Positions 15,436 to 24,333 are shown, numbered from the stretch's first letter. The stretch is DNA of 64,000 nt from an uncultured Campylobacterota bacterium (GCA_937141405.1 CAKZQQ010000005.1:434001-498000); one strand, 5' to 3'. Program-made: numbers and translations. The notes: generated by a model from the sequence alone, not told the origin.

Positions 15436-17265
15436 ATGGGCAACAAGCCACGCAACATATCAATCATATTGCTACTTCTAACAGCAATGCTACCGGCTCA
15501 GGATATCACACTTGGAAATATAGAGATAATCTCGACCAATAAGACAAAACAAAAAGCAACAAAGACAACTGCAGATATTGATGTTATCACAAGTGAAGAT
15601 ATCAGACAAAATGGATACATATCCATCGTTGATGCACTATCAAAGGCAACGGGTATTAATATCTCTCAAAATGGGGGGATAGGACAAAAGAGTTCGTTTT
15701 TTCTAAGAGGGATGGATAGTGGAAAAATCTTGGCTCTTGTTGATGGAATGAGACTCAATGACCCCTCAACTACAAATAACACATCCTTGATTGAATTTCT
15801 GCCTATATCCAATGTTGAACAGATAGAGATCGTAAGAGGTGGAAGCTCAAGTGTATGGGGAGCAAATGCAAGCGCAGGTGTTATAAACATCATAACAAAA
15901 AAAGCCCTCAAAGATGGGGTAAGCGGAAGCATAGGAGTAGAAGGCGGAAGCCATGGAACAAAGGGGAGTGATCTCTCTCTGTTTTATAAAAACGGTAAAT
16001 TAAATGCAAAATTACTTGGTTCTTATTTGGATACGAACGGTATATCGGCCTTAGCTCCGCAAAACTCCGAAAAAGATGGATATACCAATAAAAATCTAAC
16101 CGCAGGCATAGGGTATGATTTTACTGATACCACCAAAGCTTCGATTGCCATAATCAAAACAAAAACCAAAGGTGATTACGATGATGAGTATAACAGTAAT
16201 GGCGCAAATGATGATTATAGTCATTTTATAACCGATAGTACAAATATAAGTGGGTCTCTTTCAACAAAAATAGGTGCAATAGACTCTGTCTTCAACGCAA
16301 CACACGGAAAATATAAAAGAGAGTATTTTACAACATCTTTGTGGGGCGATGGAGACAATAGATACGAAGCCACAACAGATGAATATTCCCTTATCAATTC
16401 GTATGCTCATAAGTTTGGAAAAAGCGTTTTAGGATTTGAGTATAAAGAGATTGATGGTTTTAACCAGTACAATACATACGCACCGACGGATGGAAGTTTC
16501 ACGAACAAAGGTATATTTTTATCCAACAGCATACACCCAACTGATACGCTGCTTATCGAGGCAAATCTAAGATATGATGATTTTGATAAGTTTGACGGGA
16601 AAGCAACCTATAAACTAGGTGCAAAATATAAACTATCTGATGATTTTACATTTAAAGCAAACTACTACACCTCGCTCAATGCACCCTCTGTGTATCAGCT
16701 TGCAAATATACTCTCCGGCGAAACGCTCAAGCCAAGTTTTGTAAAAGGGTATGATGCCTCTTTTTCTTATAAAGATTATCTCTCTTTAACCTATTTTGAT
16801 AATAGCATACAAGATGATATAGTCTACGACAATACTCTTTGGGGATATAAAAACAATACGGCTGATGAAAATATAAGAGGTATTGAGATATCAGCAAGCA
16901 CTCCAACTCTTTTGGATAGATTTATAATGAGAGCAAACTATACGCACCTGCTTGATATGAACGATGAAAGCGGGACACCACTTTATAATAGAGCACAAGA
17001 TGAACTCAATGGGTGGCTGGAGTATTTCTATGATGCAAATACCATTGCAAGTCTCAATATACATTATGTTGGAGAGAGGGTATCGTATGGTGATATGCCA
17101 AGCGGAAACTATACTGTTTGGAATCTGAATTTAACCAAAAAATACAGTGATCATTTTGATATGGGATTGCATATTAAAAACCTATTTGACAAAGAGTATC
17201 AATCTATTTATGGCTATAACATGGAAGGCATGAGCATCTATGCTACAATAAAATATTCATTTTAG
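15436..17265 (+). CDS. TonB-dependent outer-membrane receptor (BtuB-like)
   Basis: 609 residues. Signal peptide about 1-21, ending LPAQD. The plug domain (about 40-155) contains ITSEDIRQNGYISIVDALSK, FFLRGMDSGKILALVDGMRLND and IEIVRGGSSSVWGANASAGVINI, typical of BtuB/Cir-type receptors; the rest is a 22-strand barrel ending in the outer-membrane signature ATIKYSF. It should bind a large scarce ligand such as cobalamin or a siderophore and use ExbB/ExbD/TonB energy. No cobalamin riboswitch was seen in the leader, so the ligand is open. Confidence 0.9.
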   Translation: MGNKPRNISIILLLLTAMLPAQDITLGNIEIISTNKTKQKATKTTADIDVITSEDIRQNGYISIVDALSKATGINISQNGGIGQKSSFFLRGMDSGKILALVDGMRLNDPSTTNNTSLIEFLPISNVEQIEIVRGGSSSVWGANASAGVINIITKKALKDGVSGSIGVEGGSHGTKGSDLSLFYKNGKLNAKLLGSYLDTNGISALAPQNSEKDGYTNKNLTAGIGYDFTDTTKASIAIIKTKTKGDYDDEYNSNGANDDYSHFITDSTNISGSLSTKIGAIDSVFNATHGKYKREYFTTSLWGDGDNRYEATTDEYSLINSYAHKFGKSVLGFEYKEIDGFNQYNTYAPTDGSFTNKGIFLSNSIHPTDTLLIEANLRYDDFDKFDGKATYKLGAKYKLSDDFTFKANYYTSLNAPSVYQLANILSGETLKPSFVKGYDASFSYKDYLSLTYFDNSIQDDIVYDNTLWGYKNNTADENIRGIEISASTPTLLDRFIMRANYTHLLDMNDESGTPLYNRAQDELNGWLEYFYDANTIASLNIHYVGERVSYGDMPSGNYTVWNLNLTKKYSDHFDMGLHIKNLFDKEYQSIYGYNMEGMSIYATIKYSF

Positions 17266-17272
17266 GAAAAAC

Positions 17273-17824
17273 ATGCAAATCATAAAAGAATACTTTATAG
17301 CCTATAAATTTGCAAATGCACTCTTTACAGGTCTTTCGATCGGAACGATAATAAGCATCTACACACCTCTTCATCCCTCTATCTACTCTTTAGGAGGGGT
17401 TGCGCTTGCACTTGGTATGCTTGTCGTTGCGAGGATGTATGATAGGCTCTTTACAATCGAATGGTTTTATAGGATAACACTTTTTGTTGAGCTCGTCTTA
17501 CTAGCTATGGTGCTCTATTTTTTGAGCTCTAACATCTCTTATGAGACAGCACTTTTGATCTACATAGGCTATCAGCTCACTTTTCTTTTTGGAAGCTACC
17601 TTGTTCGTGCCGAGACGATTTTTCTCAATCAAACAAAAACACTAAGCGATATCGATAGCTTTAAGCAGATAGGCTCAATTTTTGGCATGGTAGCCTCCTA
17701 TCTCTTCTACAAACACTACGATAAACTTACCAATATCGAGCAAGTTTACAATATCCACTACCCGCTTTTAGCAGTGCAGATAATAGTAATCTTCTTTGTT
17801 CTAAAAAGTTTTGTGAGAAGATAG
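17273..17824 (+). CDS. integral membrane protein of unknown function
   Basis: 183 residues with about five or six transmembrane helices. Residues VVARMYDRLFTIEWFYR recall half of an MFS-type transporter, but the protein is too short for a complete one. It follows the TonB receptor by seven bases and ends one base before the convergent bactofilin gene, so it is probably co-transcribed with the receptor and might take part in the same uptake route. Confidence 0.65.
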   Translation: MQIIKEYFIAYKFANALFTGLSIGTIISIYTPLHPSIYSLGGVALALGMLVVARMYDRLFTIEWFYRITLFVELVLLAMVLYFLSSNISYETALLIYIGYQLTFLFGSYLVRAETIFLNQTKTLSDIDSFKQIGSIFGMVASYLFYKHYDKLTNIEQVYNIHYPLLAVQIIVIFFVLKSFVRR

Positions 17825-18463
17825 CTATTTAGCTACCTTAAGTTCCGTCTTTGTCTCTTTTGGTTCTTCAACTTTTTTTGGTTTTTCACTCTCATAAGTA
17901 GACATAGAACCGAGCATACAACCGCCCTCTTCTACTTTGATCTTTTTAGCAATAATCTCTCCATCGACTTTTCCGGTACTACTGATACTTAGAAGCTCAC
18001 TCGCTACGATCTTGCCTTTGAGCGAACCAAGCACAGAGATTTGTGCACTTTGAAGCATGGTAGCATCGATGTTCCCGTTTTTTTCTATCGTGATGTTTTT
18101 TTCGGCCAATATATCTGCTTTAAGCGTTCCATCAATTTTAGCACTATTGGTTGTGATATGACTTGAGAGATTACCGCTTTTAAGCACCTCTAGATAATTA
18201 CACTCGATATTACCCTCAACTTTACCGCTAATGATTGCTTGGGATGCCTTTATATTGCCGTTGACCGAGCCACTCTCACCTATAATGAGTGTATCAAAAT
18301 TCTCTACATTCCCCTGGATATGCCCATCGATATGCAGTGTTCCACATCCGGAGATGCCCCCTTGCACACGCATACACTTTGAGATAAATGCCATAGTACC
18401 CGACTTACTATTTTGCGTATTTGATGTTACCTCCGCACTACTTTTACTATCAAAAAATCCCAT
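17825..18463 (-). CDS. bactofilin-family cytoskeletal protein
   Basis: 212 residues. The central bactofilin domain (about 25-150) shows the repeating beta-helix pattern (IDGHIQGNVENFDTLIIGES, VNGNIKASQAIISGKVEGNI, IDGTLKADILAEKNI). Bactofilins polymerise without nucleotides and localise wall-modifying enzymes; in Helicobacter CcmA sets helical shape with Csd proteins. The C-terminal tail (about 185-212) is Lys/Glu-rich and disordered. It follows the coiled-coil NlpC/P60 gene by 22 bases, an obvious functional pair. Confidence 0.9.
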   Translation of the reverse strand: MGFFDSKSSAEVTSNTQNSKSGTMAFISKCMRVQGGISGCGTLHIDGHIQGNVENFDTLIIGESGSVNGNIKASQAIISGKVEGNIECNYLEVLKSGNLSSHITTNSAKIDGTLKADILAEKNITIEKNGNIDATMLQSAQISVLGSLKGKIVASELLSISSTGKVDGEIIAKKIKVEEGGCMLGSMSTYESEKPKKVEEPKETKTELKVAK

Positions 18464-18485
18464 TTTATTCCTTTTTTATTTTATT

Positions 18486-19304
18486 CTATTTTAAGACTCG
18501 TCTTGCTGTTACAAATCGTTTGCCGTAAAAGGTACCACTCAAATGGCTAATCACAACCTTTTTCTTTGATGAACTTGCATGGATAAACTTATTGCTGCCA
18601 ATATATATCCCAACATGATTTACTTTACCTTTTCTCTCTCTGCTTGTATCAAAAAATATCAGGTCACCTTTTTTAAGATTGTTCCTGCTAACTGCTTTGC
18701 CGTATTTTGATTGATAAAATGAAGTTCTAGGGATGCTGATGCCGGATCTTTTACACACATAACTTGTAAACCCGGAACAATCAAATTTTGAAGGACCTAC
18801 CGCCCCCCACACATATCTTTTACCTAGCTGGCTAAAGGCAATATTTTTAATCTTTTTAAATTTGCTCTCTCTTAATGCGATTGCTTTTTCTAGTTTTTTG
18901 ATTTTATTTTTGAGCGTATCTATCTCTTTTTTGTTTTTGTTCTCTTTTTGTTTTGACTCAGTTTTCAAAGACTTTATAGCTGCTTCTTTCTCTTTGATGG
19001 TGGAATCATACTCTGCTTTAATGCTTTGGACTTTCATGTCTATCTTGGCATCCATATTTTTATCAAGCTCTTCTTTTTGCTTCTTTATATCTTCTAAAAG
19101 AGAGCTCTTAGCTTGTAGCTTTTCATTTTCTTGGGCAAGAGTAGAGGTTTTTTGCTGGAGTGAATGCATGTAATAGTAGAGTGATAGTGATACAACGATA
19201 AGTATCGACGCGACAATAAAAGGAATCTTCTTCATAAAGAGAGGTAAACTATACTGCTTTAGCCCTCTTTTATCCCCTAAAGTTATGATAAATCTATCAT
19301 CCAC
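18486..19304 (-). CDS. membrane-anchored coiled-coil NlpC/P60 peptidase next to bactofilin
   Basis: 272 residues from the GTG at 19304, which has GGGAG eight bases upstream; a TTG at 19319 has none. N-terminal segment DDRFIITLGDKRGLKQYSL, one transmembrane helix (about 28-46), a long Lys/Glu-rich coiled coil (about 50-150), then an NlpC/P60 domain with Cys176 (FDCSGF), His230 (NHVGIYIG) and His242 (FIHASS). The N-terminal pattern is that of the M23 peptidases usually paired with bactofilins in Campylobacterota, but the catalytic domain here is NlpC/P60. Probably a periplasmic cell-shape endopeptidase. Confidence 0.88.
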   Translation of the reverse strand: MDDRFIITLGDKRGLKQYSLPLFMKKIPFIVASILIVVSLSLYYYMHSLQQKTSTLAQENEKLQAKSSLLEDIKKQKEELDKNMDAKIDMKVQSIKAEYDSTIKEKEAAIKSLKTESKQKENKNKKEIDTLKNKIKKLEKAIALRESKFKKIKNIAFSQLGKRYVWGAVGPSKFDCSGFTSYVCKRSGISIPRTSFYQSKYGKAVSRNNLKKGDLIFFDTSRERKGKVNHVGIYIGSNKFIHASSSKKKVVISHLSGTFYGKRFVTARRVLK

Positions 19305-19457
19305 TTCTTGATCTCCCAAAAGAATGCATCATAAATTAATTGTTTTGGCAACTATCTTAAATACAAACAAATTTAAAAAAAATTAAATTAAAAAACTTAG
19401 AACAAATTCACAATAAAATTATTAAATAACATCCATATTCTAACCATAATTTCTTTA

Positions 19458-19473
19458 TAGTTTTATAAAACTA
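19458..19473. repeat. 16-base palindrome after the amt gene
   Basis: TAGTTTTATAAAACTA is a perfect palindrome directly after the stop codon of the amt gene. It is AT-only apart from two pairs, so it could act as a weak terminator for amt or as a protein-binding site. No T-run follows. Confidence 0.35.
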
Positions 19474-20652
19474 CTATATATTGGTCCTAAATTCCGGATA
19501 TGATTCCACCCCGCATTCGTTGATATCGAGTCCTTGAAGCTGCTCATCATCGGTTGCACGAAACTTGATAAATAAGTTTATTATATAGATAGCGATAAAT
19601 GAGATAGTAAAAACAAATACACCGACTATTACGATACCCTTAATCTGCTCAAAGAGTGTAATTCCCTCTGCCGGATTTGAAGCAAAAATACCGACAGCCA
19701 ATGTCCCCCATATACCATTAATCAAATGCACTGAAAGTGCGCCCACGGGATCATCTATCTTTATCTTATCAAACATAGGTACAGCTAAGACCACAAGAAC
19801 ACCACCTACCGCACCTACAATCATAGCCCCAGCGGTACTATAGAGATGTGGTCCGGCAGTGACTGCCACGAGTCCTCCAAGCGCTCCATTTAAAATCATC
19901 GTGATATCAAAAAGTCGATAACGGATATAGATCGCGATGCCTGCTGCTAGTGCGCCAAGGAGTCCTGCCGTGTTTGTATTAAAGATTGTTTTTGCAACAC
20001 TATCTGCAGCTTCTTTTGTCGCGATAGTACCGACTGATCCACCGTTAAAACCAAACCATCCTATCCAGAGCAACATTGCACCCAAAACGACGAGCGGTAT
20101 ATTGGAAGCGGGAATTACATTGATATGCTCTTTATTGTAGCGTCCTTTACGAGGACCTAGAATCAAAATCGCAGCTAAAAGTGCCCAACCACCGGTTGAA
20201 TGAATAACTGTTGAGCCTGCTAAATCAACCATATGGAGATCAAACATCGTATCTTTGATCCAATCACTTCCCCAATTTACATTGACAACACTCGGGTATA
20301 TAAATGCACCCATTATAAGGGTAAAAAGAGTCAGGGGGAGTAGCTTTGCACGCTCGCCGACACCGCCACTCATGATATTGATTGCTTTCCCTACAAATGC
20401 CATCTGAAACATCATAAATGCCCAAGGGCTAAAGGATGTAAAGTTGCTATCGCCGAATGCAAGATTGTAGCCGATAGTGATAAAAGCGGTTGAGGCAATC
20501 ACATAAATCATCACATTCACAGTCAGCACGCTTGTGACATTTTTTGTTCGTACTAAACCCGCCTCAAGCATTGCAAAACCCGGAACCATAAAAATGATAA
20601 GTGTCATTGCAAAAAGGGCAAAGAGAGTATCTATAATATAAGCATTATCCAT
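19474..20652 (-). CDS. amt: ammonium transporter (Amt family), first copy
   Basis: 392 residues, eleven transmembrane helices expected. The first helix serves as signal anchor (no cleaved signal peptide, unlike the second copy). The conserved pore features are present: VDLAGSTVIHSTGG with the twin-His first residue, NGGSVGTIA, and VHLINGIWGTLAVGI with the second His. It conducts ammonium across the inner membrane. No glnK is beside it; the GlnK gene lies with the second Amt at 51631-53253. The 119-base upstream region to the I78 gene shows no clear promoter. Confidence 0.93.
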   Translation of the reverse strand: MDNAYIIDTLFALFAMTLIIFMVPGFAMLEAGLVRTKNVTSVLTVNVMIYVIASTAFITIGYNLAFGDSNFTSFSPWAFMMFQMAFVGKAINIMSGGVGERAKLLPLTLFTLIMGAFIYPSVVNVNWGSDWIKDTMFDLHMVDLAGSTVIHSTGGWALLAAILILGPRKGRYNKEHINVIPASNIPLVVLGAMLLWIGWFGFNGGSVGTIATKEAADSVAKTIFNTNTAGLLGALAAGIAIYIRYRLFDITMILNGALGGLVAVTAGPHLYSTAGAMIVGAVGGVLVVLAVPMFDKIKIDDPVGALSVHLINGIWGTLAVGIFASNPAEGITLFEQIKGIVIVGVFVFTISFIAIYIINLFIKFRATDDEQLQGLDINECGVESYPEFRTNI

Positions 20653-20791
20653 AAAATAAACCTTTGTTTAAAATAAACCTTTATTTTATAGTTTTGTCTT
20701 GGATTCTCAAATTGATTATTGCTTAAAAATTATACAAATAAGAAGATGCATGTATAAATTTTAGATAAGAAGTTGTTCAAATATTAATCAT

Positions 20792-21052
20792 TTACCCGCA
20801 AAATATTTTCACTATCTTTCCATCATCATCTACTCTAATATTAAGCCTTGTTGATATAAAACGCATATCTACCATCATATTTGGCTTTATGATCCTTACT
20901 TTGTTTTCAAAATCCATACTATTTACATTTTCAATGCTCTCACCTATGAGATATTGATATTCTTCAGCCTTGCATTCACTCACTTTTTTATCATCTGCAT
21001 AAGAACATCCCATAAGCATAACTCCCACTAAAAATGAAATAATAAATCGCAT
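20792..21052 (-). CDS. I78-like peptidase-inhibitor lipoprotein
   Basis: 86 residues. N-terminal lipobox LMGC (C16) predicts a lipoprotein. The core matches the I78 inhibitor family: LIGESIENVNSMDFENKVRI, then DMRFISTRLNIRVDDDGKIV and the terminal FCG. Known I78 members inhibit secreted proteases. It starts ten bases after the stop of the S8 protease gene, so protease and candidate inhibitor are co-encoded, in that order. The family call rests on motif recognition only. Confidence 0.75.
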   Translation of the reverse strand: MRFIISFLVGVMLMGCSYADDKKVSECKAEEYQYLIGESIENVNSMDFENKVRIIKPNMMVDMRFISTRLNIRVDDDGKIVKIFCG

Positions 21053-21062
21053 ATATTTACGA

Positions 21063-22367
21063 TTACACTAAAACCGCATTGGCTGATGAAGTTATGAGAT
21101 TGACTAACGCCTCATCAGTTGAAGCATTATCAGCTATAAGTCCTGTCGATAAGAGTATGGCTGCTTCAGCAGCAACCAAAGGAGCCGAAAATGATGTACC
21201 ATCCTCATACACTTCGTTTCCGTGGGCATCATATCCTTCCACCTGAACACCTGCAGCAACAACATATCCATACGCTGTAGAACTACCAGAAGGATTACTC
21301 CAATCTGCTGTATGACCATTGATATCTATAGCACCGACTGCTAAGACGCCATCTATCTCTTGTGCTGCAATTGCAGGAGACAAAGGTTCATCGCTAATAA
21401 CCTCTCCAAATATATCACAAGCACCATCTCCACAATTCCCGGAAGATATAACCACAAGTACACCATGATCATCCGCATACTGTAAAGCATCTCTATAGAG
21501 AGAATCTAGTTCATTAGTATAACCACCCAATGACATATTGATGATATCAGCATCATGATCTACTGCATAATATATAGCCTCTATGATATCGCTTCCATAA
21601 GTTGCATCATAGTTTACATTACCATCAGCATCAAATACTTTTAAGATCATCAGTTCCGCATCATAAGCAGCACCCGTTAATCCTTCACCATTATCAAGTG
21701 CACCGATAATAGAAGCGCCCACTGTTCCATGCCCATAATAATAAATATCATTAATCTCATCATGATAAACATAATCATCATCGGGAGTATTATCACCTTC
21801 AACAAAATCCCAAGAATCTGCACTTATAGGAGCAAAATCAGTATTGTCCATATCTATACCGCTATCAATGATAGCTATCGTTACGCCCTCACCCGCATGC
21901 CCTAAAGCATTTACATCGTTAGCATCTGATCTGTTAATACCCCACGAAACATCAGTGGCATCTGCTGTATCTTCATACTCCTCGCCTGTTAATGATGATA
22001 AGGCTGCAAGCACATCTATCTCACCCCAACCTGATTCACTCGACCAACTTGTAGTTACGCCACCATCACTGCTTCCGCCACCGCCACCACCGGCAGCAGC
22101 TGCGAGTCCACCCAAAACCAATGCTCCAAGACCTATGGACCAACCGGAAACTCCTCCTGCGGCAGCTCCTGTATTAACGGTAACATCTCCTGTAGCCGTG
22201 CTTGCTTCTTCTGCATGCTGACTCACTTCATGCTTGACCTCTTGTGTCTCCTTAGCTTCTTTTGGCTCTTCACTCTTTTCTTCTTTAGTCTCTTTGAGCT
22301 TAGAATTTTTTTTATCATTTGCATTCATAACTACTTTTGCGGCTTCTTTAACGATAATACTCGGCAT
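21063..22367 (-). CDS. S8-family (subtilisin-like) serine protease
   Basis: 434 residues. The catalytic triad is D168 (IAIIDSGID), H213 (YGHGTVGAS) and S392 (GTSFSAP), with oxyanion N311 (SSGNCGDG). Residues 18-55 are a Lys/Glu-rich tail, followed by a glycine-rich hydrophobic segment (about 75-98) with a run of Gly, as seen at the N-terminus of large surface adhesins. There is no classical signal peptide and no RTX repeat, so the export route is unclear: it may be membrane-held by that segment. The I78-like lipoprotein follows immediately. Confidence 0.88.
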   Translation of the reverse strand: MPSIIVKEAAKVVMNANDKKNSKLKETKEEKSEEPKEAKETQEVKHEVSQHAEEASTATGDVTVNTGAAAGGVSGWSIGLGALVLGGLAAAAGGGGGGSSDGGVTTSWSSESGWGEIDVLAALSSLTGEEYEDTADATDVSWGINRSDANDVNALGHAGEGVTIAIIDSGIDMDNTDFAPISADSWDFVEGDNTPDDDYVYHDEINDIYYYGHGTVGASIIGALDNGEGLTGAAYDAELMILKVFDADGNVNYDATYGSDIIEAIYYAVDHDADIINMSLGGYTNELDSLYRDALQYADDHGVLVVISSGNCGDGACDIFGEVISDEPLSPAIAAQEIDGVLAVGAIDINGHTADWSNPSGSSTAYGYVVAAGVQVEGYDAHGNEVYEDGTSFSAPLVAAEAAILLSTGLIADNASTDEALVNLITSSANAVLV

Positions 22368-22516
22368 GAATCAACCTTTATGATGATTTTCTTAGAATGA
22401 AATATTTTACCCAAAACATATATAATTTTTATTAAATATAATCAATTTTATTATTTTTCTCATCCTTATCAAAATAACGAGAAAGTGATTATCCTCTCCT
22501 ATTGGTGAAATAGGAT

Positions 22517-23779
22517 TTAAATTTTAACAACACTCTTAAAATGCAAATACAAAGGCGTAAATCCATAGAGCAAGATAAGCACCAACAACAAAGCTACAGA
22601 GGCAGGCACGCCCCAAAAGAATGCTCCTATGATGAGTGCTAAAGAGTAGAGTGGCAAGCCAAATTTGTAGCGTTTTTTGCCTTCTGAGAATGCACGACCC
22701 AAATGTTTGTAGTGTGTATCAAAAGAGACCATCTGCATCGTAGCGATACCCACAAAAAGACCGACAAGCACCGGGTATTGAGCAAACAGTATCAGTGCAC
22801 ACAACACGATGAGACCACCGGCTGTACTTGGCACACCTGAGAAGTATGCGGGATCGGCATTGTCTTTATTGAGCGTGAAGTAGACAAGGCGAGAGAGCGT
22901 AAAAATAGTATAAAAAAGTCCTACACTCATAGAGATCACATCCGATCCAAGTGCAAAGTAGAGTGCAAAACCCGGTGCTATACCATAGTTAACACCATCG
23001 GCAACATCATCAGAGTAGACACCCCAGCGTGTCCCACCCCATCTTCTCGCAGCCGCCCCATCAAATCCATCAAAAAGACCACCCAAGATGAGTAGCAAAA
23101 GACTCATCTCTAGCTTGTCGTGATAGGCAAAATAGATGCTCCCTAAACCACAAAGTAGATTGACTCCCGAGATCGCATCAGCGATAAATCGTTTTTGCAA
23201 TACCTTGGCATTGTGAAGGATCACGATAAAAGAAAAAGCGATATTGAGATAGAGTAGCCACTCTACATACTCGACCTTCAACCATACCTCGCCCCACTGC
23301 TGACTCGCCGCTAACATACCAAGGAGCACCACATAAGAGATAGTCGTGCGTATACGATTTTCCGTGGTGCCTTGCGTGAAGATGTATTGGACAAAAAGTA
23401 TAAGGTCTATGGTGAGTTTAGCCAAGATGAGAAAGAGAGGGATCTCTCCTATAGCATACCATGAGATCAAAAACAAAAAAGGATAGTCCGTAAATCGGTC
23501 AAAGATTCTGCCAAATTTCGTCTCGAGATTATGCTCTCTTGCCATGATACCATCGAGGTAATCAAAAAAACAGAAGAGTAAAAAAAGAGAGATAAGTATG
23601 GTTTTTATATGCGCAAATTCATCACTATGGAAAAGTATATAGCCAAATATCGGGGTTAAAACAAAAAGTTTAATGCCTGATATCACATTTGGATGCCAAG
23701 AGAAGTGACTTACAATGTAGGATTCTAGGGTGCGTATAAAGTCCGGTTTGTGTATGAGTGATCTATGTTTGTTGTCCAC
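22517..23779 (-). CDS. fused double CDP-alcohol phosphatidyltransferase
   Basis: 420 residues, GTG start at 23779 with AAGG six bases upstream. It carries two complete copies of the CDP-alcohol phosphotransferase motif D-G-x2-A-R-x8-G-x3-D-x3-D: first at D76-D98 and second at D240-D261, each within its own set of helices. The second half resembles PssA-type phosphatidylserine synthases; the first is closer to generic CDP-alcohol transferases. The substrates are not known. The next upstream gene is the divergent csp. Confidence 0.85.
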   Translation of the reverse strand: MDNKHRSLIHKPDFIRTLESYIVSHFSWHPNVISGIKLFVLTPIFGYILFHSDEFAHIKTILISLFLLFCFFDYLDGIMAREHNLETKFGRIFDRFTDYPFLFLISWYAIGEIPLFLILAKLTIDLILFVQYIFTQGTTENRIRTTISYVVLLGMLAASQQWGEVWLKVEYVEWLLYLNIAFSFIVILHNAKVLQKRFIADAISGVNLLCGLGSIYFAYHDKLEMSLLLLILGGLFDGFDGAAARRWGGTRWGVYSDDVADGVNYGIAPGFALYFALGSDVISMSVGLFYTIFTLSRLVYFTLNKDNADPAYFSGVPSTAGGLIVLCALILFAQYPVLVGLFVGIATMQMVSFDTHYKHLGRAFSEGKKRYKFGLPLYSLALIIGAFFWGVPASVALLLVLILLYGFTPLYLHFKSVVKI

Positions 23780-23892
23780 AAGCTGCCTTTTTGATTTTAA
23801 AATTATATTATAATTTAAAGTATTTTTCTATGGAAAATATGGATATTATCACAAAAATGATGCCTGCCCTTGTTATTGGTATATAATTCGGC

Positions 23893-23898
23893 TATAAT
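23893..23898 (+). promoter_or_regulatory. -10 box of the cold-shock gene
   Basis: TATAAT about 150 bases before the csp start codon. The distance gives a long 5' leader, usual for cold-shock mRNAs. Confidence 0.5.
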
Positions 23899-23907
23899 GC
23901 CCACATG

Positions 23908-23930
23908 AAAGATGGTTCGAATACATCTTT
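23908..23930 (+). promoter_or_regulatory. stem-loop near the 5' end of the csp leader
   Basis: AAAGATG (23908-23914) pairs perfectly with CATCTTT (23924-23930) around a nine-base loop, a few bases after the expected transcription start. Cold-shock leaders often refold with temperature; a role here is inferred only. Confidence 0.35.
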
Positions 23931-24046
23931 GGAATGTTTTATATTGATAACCTTCGTTAGACAACACAAACCAAACCAAAAGATAGTTTCATAATTAGAT
24001 TTTCAAAAAACATCAGCAATGATGCAAAAAACACAAAGGCGTAAAA

Positions 24047-24265
24047 ATGGCAGAATTAGTAAATGGAACGGTTAAATGGTTTAACAGTGACAAAGGTTTC
24101 GGATTTATAGAACAAGAAAATGGCGGTAAAGATGTATTTGTACACTTTCGTCAAATAAACAACCCTGGATATGGTCGTGTTTCACTTGAAGAGGGACAAA
24201 AAGTTACTTTCCAAGTTGGACAAGGTGAAAAAGGTCCTCAAGCAGAGAACGTTACACCTCTATAA
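24047..24265 (+). CDS. cold-shock protein (CspA family)
   Basis: 72 residues, a single cold-shock domain. The RNA-binding motifs [13 protein letters not shown] (RNP1-type) and DVFVHF (RNP2) are present, and the C-terminus [10 protein letters not shown] is typical. It binds single-stranded nucleic acid and melts RNA structure. AAAGG precedes the ATG. The leader is long and the gene is followed by a hairpin. Confidence 0.95.
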   Translation: MAELVNGTVKWFNSDKGFGFIEQENGGKDVFVHFRQINNPGYGRVSLEEGQKVTFQVGQGEKGPQAENVTPL

Positions 24266-24268
24266 TCA

Positions 24269-24290
24269 AATAAGCGGTCTTCCGCTTATT
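24269..24290. terminator. hairpin after csp
   Basis: AATAAGCGG (24269-24277) and CCGCTTATT (24282-24290) form a perfect nine-pair stem with loop TCTT, three bases after the csp stop. There is no U-run after it, so termination strength is uncertain; it could work in both directions for the convergent SSS gene. Confidence 0.55.
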
Positions 24291-24333
24291 GCAACTCTTC
24301 CTCAAACAAACATCAATCTAAAAATTATCAATA

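Noticed and set aside
21063-22367. Type I secretion substrate (RTX protein) for the S8 protease
   Set aside because: No GGxGxD repeats at the C-terminus and no HlyB/D-type transporter nearby.
22497-22515. Terminator at the end of the double phosphotransferase gene
   Set aside because: A seven-pair stem exists, but it has no T-run and is too weak to call.
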